The notes under the pieces: generated by a model
What the model saw: the letters and a program-made list of their open reading frames with translations, nothing else
The model's database searches: none
Told to the model about the DNA's origin: nothing
Shown here: piece after piece, positions 19,473-33,200 of the stretch
Position numbering within the stretch: the first letter of the stretch is position 1
How the letters are laid out: every line of letters begins with the position of its first letter
Position numbers and translations under genes: made by a program
From: Patiria miniata
Taxonomy: Eukaryota > Echinodermata > Asteroidea > Valvatida > Asterinidae
DNA length: 64,000 nt
Assembly (NCBI RefSeq): GCF_015706575.1
Contig: NW_024037076.1
Span: 19,906,898 to 19,970,897, forward strand
Reading direction: 5' to 3'

Positions 19473-22400
19473 GTAATCATGGTAGACTGCCGTAATATTG
19501 AAGTGTGGTTGAGGACATGTTATTTTTCGACATTGTGTCATATTCTGCTTAGTTTGTTGCTTTTTTTCCTCCATTAATTTGTCTTTGAAATGCCTACTTG
19601 AAGGTTGATATATGCCAAAGTGAATTTATAACATTGTCATTGAGTTTTTTTTTTTTATTGGGGTGACAAAATGTTAAATTATCTGTGTTGAGATGTGTCC
19701 ACTACAGGATTCCATATTGTTGGCGCTGATGCTAAAGGTGAAGAACCTTTGTTGAAACCCTGGTTTTGTTCCAGCTTTGGATTTGGGTGATTTTAGGCCC
19801 CTGATATTAGGGAACTCCTGTTCCGAGTTCATGGTCTGCTTCAGATACATCAAATCCAAGAATAAAATGAGACCAAGGTTTAGAGTATTTCCATCTGGTT
19901 CAGACATTGAATGCCTCACAATGATTCTGAAGCCAGACGTGAAGACAAAACCGTGGTTTGGAAAACCTCTATGGTTTTTAAACATTCACTGATGGAATTC
20001 ATCAATAGAGGGCAGCATACAACCCAACAATTCAACTTACTAATTTTATTAAGCTGTCATTAATTATGTTAATGACATAGATATTCTAAGTTGGTACATC
20101 TCAATGATCTTAATCCATTTGCAATTAGAGTGTTTTTTTTTTTTCATTAATATTTTTCTTCAACTTGCACTTTCTTCTCGTGTGATTCACCATGCTTGTG
20201 CCTTTATTAGTTTGTAATATGTATTGGTTTTTTGTAATGGAGGTTCTCGAATCGGAAATTATTATGCAAAAATCAAGGATATTTTGTATTGAAAAAAAGG
20301 TTGCAATTATACGATCAGTGAATATTTAAACATTCCAGATTTTGTGATTGGTGAATTTTTACAGGCGTTCTTTTTTTTTTTCACAGGTAAGCCCATGTTT
20401 TCATGTTGTGCCTAGTCATTTTGAACGGAGAAATAACCTTCAGTTTTGTAATTCATTCCGAGAATGGAATATCTTGGAATGGGATTCACTGCTTGACGAT
20501 ATTCAAACAAAAACAAATCGGAAGAATTTCTGCCAGACCCAGTGCCTGTTGTTAAGTTATTCTTTTCATCAGTTATGAAAAAATGTCTGAAGTGAACGTA
20601 GTTCCCTGTGGGTCCAAAGGACAACATAATGAATATGTTGCAGCAAGCAATCTTTTTCAGAAGAAAATTCTATCATATCTAGTCGTATTTACCAGATATG
20701 TACTTCAGAGAAGACATAGATTTCAATATTCAGATTCAAAACATGCTGCCCTTTGCAAAGATTGAAATAAAAAAAGTTCAAAAAGAGAATTATAAAATAA
20801 TATTTTAAAAGTATAGAAAAAGTTGCATTGCAATCGGATTGTGAATGGAATCTATGAAAAATTGACAGACTATTTAAAAGTGATTTGGGAAATTTGTAAC
20901 GTGTGTCAAATTTGTGTAATTGACCAGGGCAGTACATTTCATGAAATGATAATTTTTGTTTTGAGTGATGAGAAGCATTTACCAAAGGAGATGTGTTCGT
21001 TTACAAGGTTTGTGTATTTCAACTGATGAGGGTGTGCCTATTCAATTAAAAGTACTTGTAGGAAAAGATACTTTCCCCAATAACCAAAAAGAGTTATTTA
21101 AAATTTTGACAGAAGTGCGTACTGTACTAACACCCAAAGTAGTACTTGTTGTACATATTTAGTTTGTGTGGGTGTGGCCACACAGTTATTTATACAAAGA
21201 TGATTTATCAGTGTCTTCCAGCTTGCTGTGCATATAGGTGTTTACGTTTTCAAATTAGTAGTTTTGAAAATTTAGAATAATCGGTGTGAAATCAGTCTGT
21301 GTGTGTGTAAATGTTTGTATGTGAATATTGAATCGTACAAATTATGGTAGGTGGGTGTCTGTCTGTATTGTAACTATTGAAAAAAAAAAGATCTTACTTC
21401 TGTTCATGCCATAAATTGTTATATTCTCGTATTTGTCATGTTATAACTTAAACAATGACCCACTTAACATCACTGATATGTTGCGTGTTAAAATGATATT
21501 GTATTTTGCCATATTTTAATAATATAACTAATTGAAAGTACATGAACACAATAATCGGGCAGCAGAACAAATACATACACACTCTAGGAATTTTGATCAG
21601 TACATTAAACTTTCCCAACAAATTATATTTATTTAATGGTTTTGGGTCGATTTATTTTTAAAGGAATGCCTAGTTTGATTAAACTCATACCAACATTTTC
21701 ACTAACATGGTCAGCAGATGAGTCTGAATCCCCAAAGTTTTGGCACTGGGCCGATAAAATAAACATTAATGATTTGTATAGCTTAGTAATAGTCCAAGGT
21801 TACTTTGGATTTTAATTTGATATGCCAGATTTACTATATCAGACTTTAGTTTGAAATCCAGTTTTGCTAAAAAAATTTCAATAAATCTGTCTAACCTAAT
21901 ACAAACAGAGAGGCATTTGAGACAAATTGTTTTATGAACAAGATAAACCTGATGAATTTTATACCATTGTAGCTCTGAGCTAGGATACTAGAACAACAGA
22001 AGTATCATGTGTAAAAACATATATCTAAGTGTATCATGTATAAGTACTTACCATAAGTTCCTTGCTTCAACCCACTTTTCAAGCTGTGTTTGTTTGGTGT
22101 GGTATTTGAATTCAGTATTACAGCAGGTGTATGTTAGTTGTTTTTTTGAGGTCCAATGATGTCAGTGCGGACTCCATGCATGAACAGTTTGTCTGTGACT
22201 ATTTTTGAGCTGCAGTGGGGGAGACACTGCATGTGCACACAGTTGTTCTTTACACAACTCTCGAGGACAAGGCATTGTCTTTTCCTTTGTCCCTATAATA
22301 TAACACTCTCCCATAGACTAAGCACACAACCGCACGATTGAGGACTGTTTTCAACAAAAGATGAAAGATTAACGACAACAAAGAATCTGTTGTTCTCCCG

Positions 22401-24166
22401 CCGTCTGTCTGTCCTCGGGGTGGATGTAGTGCATGTGCACACTGATGCGCACTGTGGATGTAGTGCATGTGCACACTGATGCGCACTGGTTCGCACACAT
22501 CTGGCTTGAAGTACGCATGACTAATATTCTGAATGCGTCAGGCGTTGTCGGCGGTGCATTGGAATACTCCTCCCAGTGGTCTCCCCAACTCTCCCTTTGT
22601 AAACTGTTGAGGGAGTACTTACTTACCGAGTCCATTTCTGATCAACATAGGTTTCAAGGTTCTAATTATTTGATTACCAGTGTGGAATTTTTTTTTCTAA
22701 AAAGTGTCTCTCGAAAATGCAATTTCAAGTGTCTTATTCTCAAGCCTGCCCAAAGTTTCAGGCATACCATTTCAAAGTACTAATGCTAATAGAACTATGC
22801 AAAGTGTCACTGTGATGTTTATTCTCATTCCAAACTAAGTAAAGACTTGTCAAACAAGACGTAGATTTCTTCAATCCAAAAGTAAAAAATTGCCAAATAA
22901 TGCTGACCAAAAAAGGTCTGGCACATACAGTATGTGTTATAATTGGTTGCATTCTAAATGTGGCATAAAGCATTCCTTGTTTTGCTAGCTGTAATGCACA
23001 GCATTTCGCCTAGGTTAACAGTAAGAAAACTGGAAACTTTGAAATTTTCTTAAATGACTGTGAACTTCAGGATTATATTGTAATTTTTCACAGGATCAGA
23101 TTAAAATCAAAAAGGTGTGTGTCAGATATTTTGGGTATAACGAATGGTTGTTTTCATTGTAATAGTGGCCAGAAAAGGGTCTGCAGAACCAGAAACATCA
23201 GATGTTCTTCTGTTATTAATGTCTGATATATTAAAGCAATCACAGACAGGAATCCAGCTACGAAGAACAGGGTGGCTTGGTTCTGTATTTGTCTGGTGGC
23301 AATTTGCTCATACCCTACAATATTTTTGATAAAATGGAAACGTTGATTTCAACAGATCAATAACTGCTGTGTAATTGTTCTGCCAATATTCTGACATATA
23401 TATGCATAATGTGTTGCATTTTTTTGGGAAGCGCAAAGCAGTTTTGTAGCTGGATACATGTTTATACCGGTATCAGTTTTTCATTCAGATAAGTGGTGTA
23501 GGCCTTGCATCATTCCATTTTGGAATTCAATTGCAGATAAAGCAATTACCCGGTATATTGAAACGTGATTTCATTGTAAAGTGTGTACATTATGATGTGT
23601 GTACAATTTGATGTAATTTCATTTGCAATCGTGTGTCCAGTATTTATAAAAAAATGATGACTGAAAAGTTGTTAAATCGAATCAAACTATTGGTTGGTTG
23701 AAAAACAGCATCTAGTTTTTAAAATGACCAGCAGCATACATGTATTTGTGTGTAATATGGAAGTCTACTTATTTATGTTCACAGTTGATGTGCTGACGGG
23801 AAAAAAAACTCATTAGATAACAGTCACTTTTATTGCCGTCTGCTTTATGTGAATTGATGGAACTGCTTCGGAAATATTTTAAAAAGATTTTTCTTCTTTG
23901 CTTGGACTTTATTATCAAATCATGTATCTTTACAAATATTTACTGTGTACTAGCATTGTATTGGCCTCTGTATATGCACATGTAACATTGTTAGGTCCAG
24001 AGTAATAATAGTACTAAAGAGCACAATTGATTACTCTAAAATGCACCAAATTTATGTACATGATGTGCCTGTAATATTAATAACAATCTGTATCATATAT
24101 AAATTGTACATATTATTGTGACCATGTCCAATATGCGCCCGGTGATCGTGATTTCTAATCAAACCA

Positions 24167-24172
24167 AATAAA
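24167..24172 (+). promoter_or_regulatory. MYO1B: Poly(A) signal AATAAA, likely distal MYO1B
   Basis: AATAAA in the context CCAAATAAAAATG, followed 25-55 bases downstream by a GT-rich stretch (GGTGTTCTTTTGAGTGTGT), the usual layout of a cleavage site near 24190. Confidence 0.55.
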
Positions 24173-24200
24173 AATGTTCAGTTTGAAAATAATACATCAT

Positions 24201-27145
24201 ATGGTGTTCTTTTGAGTGTGTAATTAAACAACTTTCTGAAAATCATGTGTAAATATACAAGTAATGACCTAGGTCAAAGGTCAACTGTTGCTGCTCTATG
24301 ACTTAAAGGCCATGAACCTCAGTTAAATGTTAATGTTTAGCTATAAAACTAAAAAAAAGTCTTGAGAATTTCAAAATGAATCATAATTAAACATGAAGTG
24401 TCACTGAACTTGGATCAATTTTTTATGTTTATTATTCTCAATTTACATACAGATTAAAATCAAATACAATTTTACTGATTGGATGTTTCATGGTGTGCCT
24501 TTAAAATAATACATTTTTGTAAAAACCTGCGTTACATACCAATTCGCTACATCATTTGGTCCAGGTTTCAACGTTCTACTCTAGCAGTACAGATCATGAA
24601 TACACATATTTATAAGTTGCACTTAAAATGTTTTTTTTTTTTGCGTACTCTACTGCACCTTTTAGACTTTGTGTCCGACTTTTGACACAGCGTAACCACA
24701 GCTGGTAACCAGTGTTGCCCAAAAAACATGTTTAAAAAACTCGGTACAGATAACATCCATGTTATATGAAGCCAACAATCTTAAAATTCAGAAATACCAT
24801 GGTACAATTTAGAAGTGTAAAACATGAATTCAAATCTCTCTTCATTTGTCTTTTTTTTTTTTTTTACATGTTCTGTTCATTCGTCATTCATTATCAAATA
24901 TACAGTTTTATTGCATTTACTTTTTCCCCCGTTTGATCATTTCACCCCGGTTGGAAAGACACTCTTTCTAAACTCACCACTAAGGCTAAAAATACAAACT
25001 TATCATTAGAAAGCACCAAAAAATGATGGTTTAAAATTGAGGTCTTCTGATTTCAATTTGTGACAAAACTGCCTGCAAAATGGACAATGTAAAAACTGAT
25101 CCCAAGAAACTTAAAAACCGCTTAAAAACGAAAACAAGCAGCTTCTGCCTCAAAGGCTTTAACATAAATACGGCAAGTGTACAAAGAAGCGTTTCTACAC
25201 AGAAATAAATATGCAACAGTTATCATGTACATCTTAAGTTTCAACTTAAAAATCACAATTTTGAAATAACAAAATCACATTTTTTTTTAAAACAACTTTG
25301 AATCTGTACATAGATTATGTTTGTAATGACCTCATGTAAAACTTGTCTCATATAAAATGTGGGGTAATGTAACAGTTGGTGGTACAGTTCAAATATATAT
25401 CCGAGGACAAGAATTTTTTTGGATGCAACCAACAACTTCTTGGACTGTTTACTGACACTGAAGGACCTTTCAGACGATCCAAAATCTCCAAGTTAAAAAT
25501 CATCCGTGATCGGGACAAGGGTTGAGAGGGTATACCTGGGTTGAAAATCATAAATCTACAGCAACAAAAGGGTCAAAATCTTCAGTTCACTGAGAAAACC
25601 CTTGTAAAACAGCCAAAGTTCACATGATATCACTGCGATGTCAATGTCGACATTATCACTAAAACACTGTAAAAAATATCTAAAATCTGTGACTGTATTC
25701 ATTTAAGGCAAGGGTGATTATTTTAACGTGGATTTTTTTTCTTCAAAATGATGGTCTTTTACCATAAGACTCAACAGTCAACAGCAGAAACACGCTAAAA
25801 ATACAAAACACAAAACAAAACTGCAATAAATATATATCATAGCCTTATCATGTAACCTCTGTTGAAACACAGAGATACACAGTGTTTTCTTATATTTATG
25901 ACTACTTTGTCTTACATCAGATGTTATTTACATATGTTCAATGTATAAAAAACGGATAAAATTACTGTCTTACTAAACCACAAGGTGAATAAATTAAATA
26001 AGTTAAGAAATGGACAAGGTCGTCTCAGAAAATCTCTAGGTTGCATAAGATAACGTCAAGTTAATCTGTATACCTCAAAACTGTTCTCTTTGTTATAAAA
26101 TCTGAACTATAATTTTTCTAGGTCATGACCAACCGACTTAACATACAGATTTCTTTTCAGTCTTTGAATTGTTTTTTTTTTAGCCTAACACTAACCTTTA
26201 ATTCTAGTTTCATTGGGTGGGCCTACGTTTTCAGTGAAAATGATAACCCGATGGACTGAACTACAACGCAAACTACTGTCACATTCAATGAACAATTTAC
26301 AAACTAATTTTCAAAAAATAATTTGATTTTTTTTCTCACTCATAATTGCATAGAACCAGCCTATCAATTAATTGCAATAAAAGTGGCTTCTCCATCGAGA
26401 CTTTATTTTTCAAATATTACTTGGAAGTGGTTTTGTTTTGCCCATTTCTCTCGTTGAGCTTTTCAATCACTGAAAAAGATTTTTTTTAAATTTTTGGTGT
26501 AATTGTTTTGAAAAGAGTGAAGTCAAAATATATCTTGAAAAACATGGAGGCAAAGACAGGCAAATATTACATTGAGTTGTACTTATCTTATTTACATTGT
26601 TCTCATGGGCAAAACACCCTCCCCCACCAAAAAAAACACCAATATTGAAGGATAATGTTAAACAACTTTCCCCAATTATTTTTGATACATCTTGCTTAAC
26701 GTTCACACCCTTGCCCGATTTCAAATGTACATAGCCCTTCCACGTACCTAACCATTTTAATCATGGCTAGCCTATTTTAAGAACTCCCCCAAATCCACCG
26801 AAACCCAACAAAATTAAGTAACCAAATGGTATATGCTTTGAATTTCAAATGTAACTGGAATTGCAAAATTGGGAAACATAGTTGCTCCCTCTTCATCCAT
26901 CAAAATACTCTAAAAATGTTTAAAAAAAATTTGGTAGATACAGGGTAGTTAGCTGAAAGTATGTTGTTTTTTTTCCCGTTTTTTTTCTCATATCTTTCTT
27001 CCCCAACTTTGGTGGGATCAGTAGGAAAAGTGGTTGTGACCGACACCAAGTTACATTAACAGTTTTCAAAAAATCTTTATACAAACAGGGAGACAACTTA
27101 TAGAAGGAAAGGCCGAAGCCCACGTAAAGCACATGGTGGGGGTCA
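24201..27145 (-). other. THSD7A: Probable THSD7 3' UTR / convergent intergenic gap
   Basis: No coding potential on either strand. It directly follows the THSD7 stop on the - strand. Minus-strand AATAAA signals occur at 24428-24433, 24907-24912 and 26402-26407. If a distal one is used, the two convergent transcripts end a few hundred bases apart. Confidence 0.45.
25000..26750. other. AT-rich non-coding DNA
   Basis: Only short chance ORFs and T/A runs; no repeat family recognised. Fits 3' UTR or intergenic DNA of THSD7. Confidence 0.35.
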
Positions 27146-27260
27146 TCAAAGGTCTACCTCGCCGTTGTATTTCTTTTTGGCGTTGTCGTCCCAGTAAATG
27201 GAGTAGTCGGCCGCGTGCTGGTATTTCCTCTTCTCTTCTTCCTTCCTTTTGGCATTTCGA
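27146..27260 (-). CDS. THSD7A: THSD7 terminal exon: cytoplasmic tail
   Basis: Encodes RNAKRKEEEKRKYQHAADYS, IYWDDNAKKKYNGEVDL and TGA (27146-27148). The basic stretch after the helix fits an inside-positive tail. The end YNGEVDL resembles YDGDLDM of vertebrate THSD7A as I recall it. Confidence 0.93.
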
Positions 27261-30200
27261 CTGGAAAAAAGTGGAAAGAATTTGGAGAAAAATGAAATAA
27301 AAGTAAGAAACTTAGATATGATGGTGTGAAGTATGAAGGCTTACAGACTTTCTAGTTTTGATGAACCTTTCTTTTGACATAAGAACAAGAGTTAACCTAT
27401 TAAACAAAACATAACACACACACACGCTAGCACATTTGTTTAGGGTGTAAATCAAGGATTTTCTTTTGTTCCTCTTCCCTTTTCCTTTATTTGTACCCTA
27501 AGTTTTCGCAACAGCTCTCATTGGTTTTGTACACGTATTCCAAATGAGGAGTCCTCGATTCAGTTTCTGACCTTGATTCAACAATGATGTTGTGCGTGTT
27601 TGTTCTCGTTTTACACCATAAACAAACGCAGACACACACACAGAAGGAATACGCTATCGCAATATCCCCCTCCGGCTTACAGCCAATGGGATAAAAATTG
27701 GGGGAAATTAGAAAAAGAAATCAAACACAAGGCTATTTTTTTAATATTCCGTTTTTTTTGTATATTTCTTTTCTGGTAATGAAACCAAGGATTCTAGAAC
27801 AATTGTCCAAACCTGAAGAAAATTAGAAAAAAGCAGACAATGAAGAAATGTTCAATTTAGGAGTGGAAGTAAAATCTCGGAAGTGCTATAAAAGAACACT
27901 GTTTCCTTTCTCTTCTTTTCTTTGGAAAGGAATAACCACAAAAGAATATAACCACGTGAGTTTTGGTGTGCGCTGTTTCCTGGTTTTGCAAGACAATCAG
28001 GTCTCATTCATGCCAATGTTCATTTTCAAACCACCTAAGGTCGACTCTCTGTAAAGATGTGTTCTTTCACTGTATTTCTGTTCTTGTTTTAGAAGTGATT
28101 CCTCTTGATCTGACATTTCAGGTAACACTGTCGCCATGTTTGTGCAACACGAATGAAGGGGAAATATGACCTAAATTACAAGATACTTACCAGCCATAAA
28201 CGATGGCAACGACAATGATAATGACTAGAATGAGAAGTCCCACACAGCCCACTATGGCATAGCCCCAGGGTGGGATACTCTCTGCAATTCAATCAAATGG
28301 TCAAGTGGACGAGTAAGTTGAAATCTTTGCAGTGATTAAAGATAACATTCAACATTTTGCAAAACGTCAAAAACAAAACTACCAAATTATTATCAAATTT
28401 GTGACAGAACTTGGCAGGGTGGTTCAAAATGAGTTATTGACTTTCCATCCTGAAGTTATGAACTTTTCAAATTAACATGAAAAAAAAGCATTTGTACTTT
28501 AAACTTTGTCAATAGTGAAGAATTTGATATTCATGTTCTTCTTTAAGTCTTGTATCTAGATCATTACAATACTTTGGAAAATTTCATAAATCGTAAAATT
28601 GGGAAAGAAATTCCAAGTGAATTTTTCCAAGTTCTTTCTAAATGGATTCTTCCTGCTATTCATATCAAACAGTCTGCATTGACTCATCAGATCAAGACTT
28701 TTGGTCAGGTGACTATACGCATGGTATCTCAGTCAAGCTTGGTCACATGCACTGTGAGAAATGACAAGCCAAAGGTGGGACGTGGCACGTGTGGCCAAAT
28801 CTGCTAGAACATTCCAATTTTGTCTTATTTTCATGATTTCGTTCTACTTACCAAAGAATCCCTTAGACTCCGCGTCTCCCTCCTTCCCTTTAGCCACGGT
28901 GTTATTCTCCGTAGTGGCTGCTTGGTTGGGCTGGTTGGATCCAACGGTCTGGTCTGGCGTCCTGTGTTCTCCATCTCCGTCCTGTATCATGATCCACTCG
29001 TCTGTGCATTCTATCAACTCGCCGGTAGTCTCACTGGTACCAGGAGAAACACAAACAGAATCAGAGTGAATTACAAAATATGTAGTCAAGTCTTTTTGAA
29101 AGATCATTTACATTGGAAGTAATACAGGCACCACAGTATATTACTTTAGGAATCAAATATGTTGATTAAACAATAAAATATCTGGATCATCATAAACGTA
29201 TTTGTTATATCGTGTGCTTGGATACTATAATTTCATTGGTCTAGAACGGCCACGTGTCTGGACAATAAAAATGCATGTCACACACTGAGGTGATATCACA
29301 CTGTATTCACTGGCCATGTGTGGAACCTACACACAGTAAGTTACAACCATTTATCTTTTTGACTAATTGGCACAACATAACAATATGGGATATGCTATTT
29401 TTAACCCCCTCTGGATGCATAGGACCCTCAACTTCGACTCAGGTGCTTTGCGCCCCTCAGGTGTTAAAAATGTCATATCCCACATCACAGCAGTCAACAA
29501 TTGTTAAATATCACACACCAAACAGTTGAAATGAAACCACTGAAGTCCTCTGGTTTTTTTAGATTTGCAGAATACGGTTTGTTAATGTCACTGATGGAAA
29601 CTGTACATGTACTTCCCACTAAAAGCAGGTAATATGCCGAACATTTGGAAATCAACAAAATTTGAAGCAAGATGACAGAAAACACTGAGCATGCAGTGCT
29701 TTTATTAAAATAGGTGAAGTGCAAAAGCTACTGTTAACTTGTACATCGATTTCACTCAAATACTCGGTCAAGTGTCAAGAAAACTGTTATTCAGTTATCT
29801 GAATTATCAGTTGAATTGGTTAGTTATTTGATAACATTTCATTGTTTGAGAAATTGAAAAAGATGGCTTCCTTTCAATAGGCAGAAGAGCATGAACTTAC
29901 AGTTCTCATGACCAAAACCTCAATAATCAAAATCAATATTTTGAAAAGGTGACAGAACTAATGTTTATTGTTACTTCCACTAAACATTCAAATATTCAAA
30001 ACGGAAACCAAACTGGAATGATTAATCGACTGAGAAATAATTGTGGTCCTGACCCTCTGGTAACAGGGCTGTGACAGTTGCCCGGTGAGACAGAGGGTAC
30101 GATCAGGGGGCATTCACTCCCTCTCTTACCTGAACTTGGCCGCATATCCCAGCTTGCACAGACACATATTGTCTTCACTGCAGAAGGAATGCATGACTGT

Positions 30201-33200
30201 ACAATCTGGCTCGCAGATGACCATTGTACTGGGTTTCATATCCATCAGGCAGGGTCCTGCGATAACAGATTATTGGTTGGAATTACAACATATTGAACTA
30301 CCAAACACCAATTTGTCAAATCTATCACAAGAAAGGCTTTGTCCACTTGTGAATTCTGACCAATTTATCAAGACTAGAGTACAGATTTTTTTTCTTCAAA
30401 ATGCCAAAATACCAGAACACCTTATGCAAGTGACTGTGCATATTCTGGTGAAAAAAAAACGTGTTCGAGTTGGCTAAATAAAGAAACAAAACTAAGACAA
30501 TATTTTTAGAAGGCTAAAAATGTACAAAAGGCAATGCTGGAATCAAGCACATCCTATTTTATTGTAAACTAGCAGACTCTTTGGAAAGCAAAACGTCATT
30601 GATGTACTACATCTATAATTAGTCTCAGACTACAAAAATGCATGTACATGTATGCCTTGCACACATGAGATATCACATCATACAAGACTCTGAAATTTGC
30701 TTATCACAGAAAAATATTGCTTTCTAAAAACAGGTATCCAACAGGTTTCCGGACTGTATCCGGGCCACAAGAGCCTTATTTTTCTTGATAATATGGACTC
30801 AAACCAAGGTCGCGTCTAATGTAGGCCTATTTCACTTTCATTTCCCAGAACTCAAAGAAAAGGACTCAAATATCACACTGTAGCTGTATTGCATGGTGAT
30901 TTTGTTTTTACCTTGCACTTGATGAAAATAAATGTTATTAAATTGAAAAAAATTAATTGAAATTAAAAATCGTCTTACCTGTGACATTGAGTCCGCCCGA
31001 TCTCTGGCACCACACCTCTCGCTTGCCTTTCCTCCACGGGCCAGTTTGCCACAGAAACTCGTAGCATGTCTCCCCTGCGGAAAGACAACAGCCAAAATCA
31101 GTCTCACGTTTGATGAATATTCATTGTGGTAGCCGTGATGTCACTCAGAGGTCACTGGGCTACTGCCAGTGTGAATAGTTCATGCTTTTTGTCACACATT
31201 GGCAAATATGTAAATTATGTAGGAAAATAAATTGGCTTCTACCTGCTTACTCAAAGGTACATTTTGTATTCAGTTTTGCTAGCTTCAGAAAAAAACAAAA
31301 ACAAACAAACACTCCCCCCACAAGAAAAACAAATTATAAACAAACAAACAAACCTATTGCAATTATATGTTTGGCAATTTATTTTGCCACTATAGTTGAG
31401 ACACTTTGCTCAATGAAGCTAAATGTTTTATTACAGAAACATCAACATTTATCTACTGTGATGCCAACATTTGGAGTATTGGTCAGTTTGGTGCAACAAC
31501 ATTCGAACATAGTTTTGAAGCTCAAAATGATGTCGAAACAAGAGATGAATCCAAAATTTCAATTGAAAAAAAAAAGCCATCAAATTGATCGGTTTTTACT
31601 TTGGCAATCATGTATTTCACATGTCACAGCTGCCAAGAGTTTGTTGGAAATGTTCCTGCTTACCACTGCATGGTCTGATCTCCAGTTGGTCGGTGGGACA
31701 TCCACTATCTGGCCCAAGGGCTGCTCTGGATCGCACCTGTATGCCCTCATTACCTGAGACATGACAACAAAAATCATCAAGATTTCTTTTTTTTTTTACC
31801 TAATTATCCCCAAACGAGGCAGAAGTTACTTCCTTTGTTTGCATTGTTTATCAGGGAACAATACACAAAAATGTTGGATCGTTTTTGGCAATAGATAGAT
31901 ACTAAGACAAAAGTCGTTCTGTAAGCAAACTAAACTGAACTAGAGGTTCGCGTTTGTTGTTACAAACGCAGAGTGGTCGGGTAGACAACTATTTTATGAA
32001 ACACTGTCCAGTTAAGTTATGAATATTTTTTTATGTAAGAACATGTACCAAGGATAACGAAATTTAAACTGTCTGATAAAATTAATCATTTTGTTTCAAA
32101 ATGTTTCTTTTAGGTAGTGATCAATGTCAGTATGTATTATTTTTTTAACTAGAAAAAGTGAATGACGTCATCAACTTCAAACTTCACACGTGTTGTTTGC
32201 ATGAAGGTCATTATATATACCAGTTTTCAGGCGATTACAAAACACTTCGCCACAGACATCTATTCAAAATGCATTTTGGACATTCTTAAACCTGCCGCTA
32301 GAGGGCGGTCGAGAATTTCATGACGTCACCGGTACAAGTTTTGAAGAATATTGTCTGGCCAGAGACTAACACCGTTGAACGCAAGTTCATATCTATTTCC
32401 ACTTTTAAATAATAAGCCAATAATAAGCCACTTCCGGTTTCGACCGGAAGCAAGGGTCATGTGATTTTACGTACACGCTCAAAAATAAAGACCTTAATTT
32501 ACTCTATCACTTGCCGTCAACAGCAAGACGACAGATCTCATTATTGATTTTATATAGATTTTTAAAGATAAAAAATATCAAAGTTTAATTGCTTGTCACG
32601 TGACACCTGATAACGTCATCATGCCATCATTGTTCTGGCACAATCTTAGCATTCCAAGTAGACCAAGCGTCTTGAGCACAAGACTACGCGCCACGTGTTT
32701 GGCTCCGTTCCGACAAGCATGACGATGATGAAATAATGGATCTGCACTGAATGCATGTACATGTACAATGTCCTGTACATGCAGTGTACTCACGCTCACC
32801 GAGCTCTACGCTTTCATTGAATTTTTGAGCGACGGACTACCGTTAGGGTATTTTTTCGGCGGCGGGTCACGTGTGTGAACAATTTGACAAGCCATGCGCC
32901 TGGCACAACTGACGCCAATGTTTAATCTATCATTTAATGGACAATTTAAGATTATATCTCTCACGATTGATTTTTTAGCGATTTTTGAAGAATAAAAAGT
33001 CTTTTCGTTGTAACTTCCGGTCTGATGACGTCATCGGCTTCAAACTTCACACATGTGTTGTTTGCATGAAGGTCATTATATATACCAATTTTCAAAAGAT
33101 TACAGCAAACTTCGCCACAGACATCTATTCAAAATGCATTTTGGACATTTTTCAACCTGCCGCTAGAGGGCGCTCTAATATTTCATGACGTCATTGGTTA

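Larger units (their letters stand above)
19033..24200 (+). other. MYO1B: Probable MYO1B 3' UTR
   Basis: About 5.1 kb with no supported coding exon. AT-rich, with T- and A-runs, a poly(G) run near 19449-19472 and a doubled 34-bp unit at about 22420-22487. It could be one long 3' UTR ending at the poly(A) signal at 24167, or a short UTR ending after the AATAAA at 19290 followed by intergenic DNA. The absence of splice-linked ORFs and the strong distal signal favour the long form, or use of both. Confidence 0.5.

Noticed and set aside
22420..22487. CRISPR-like repeats
   Set aside because: Only two adjacent copies of a 34-bp unit with no spacers, in animal DNA; a simple tandem duplication.
31182..31757. 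191-codon + strand ORF
   Set aside because: It overlaps a THSD7 exon on the other strand and AAC-rich low-complexity DNA; no domain or splice support.
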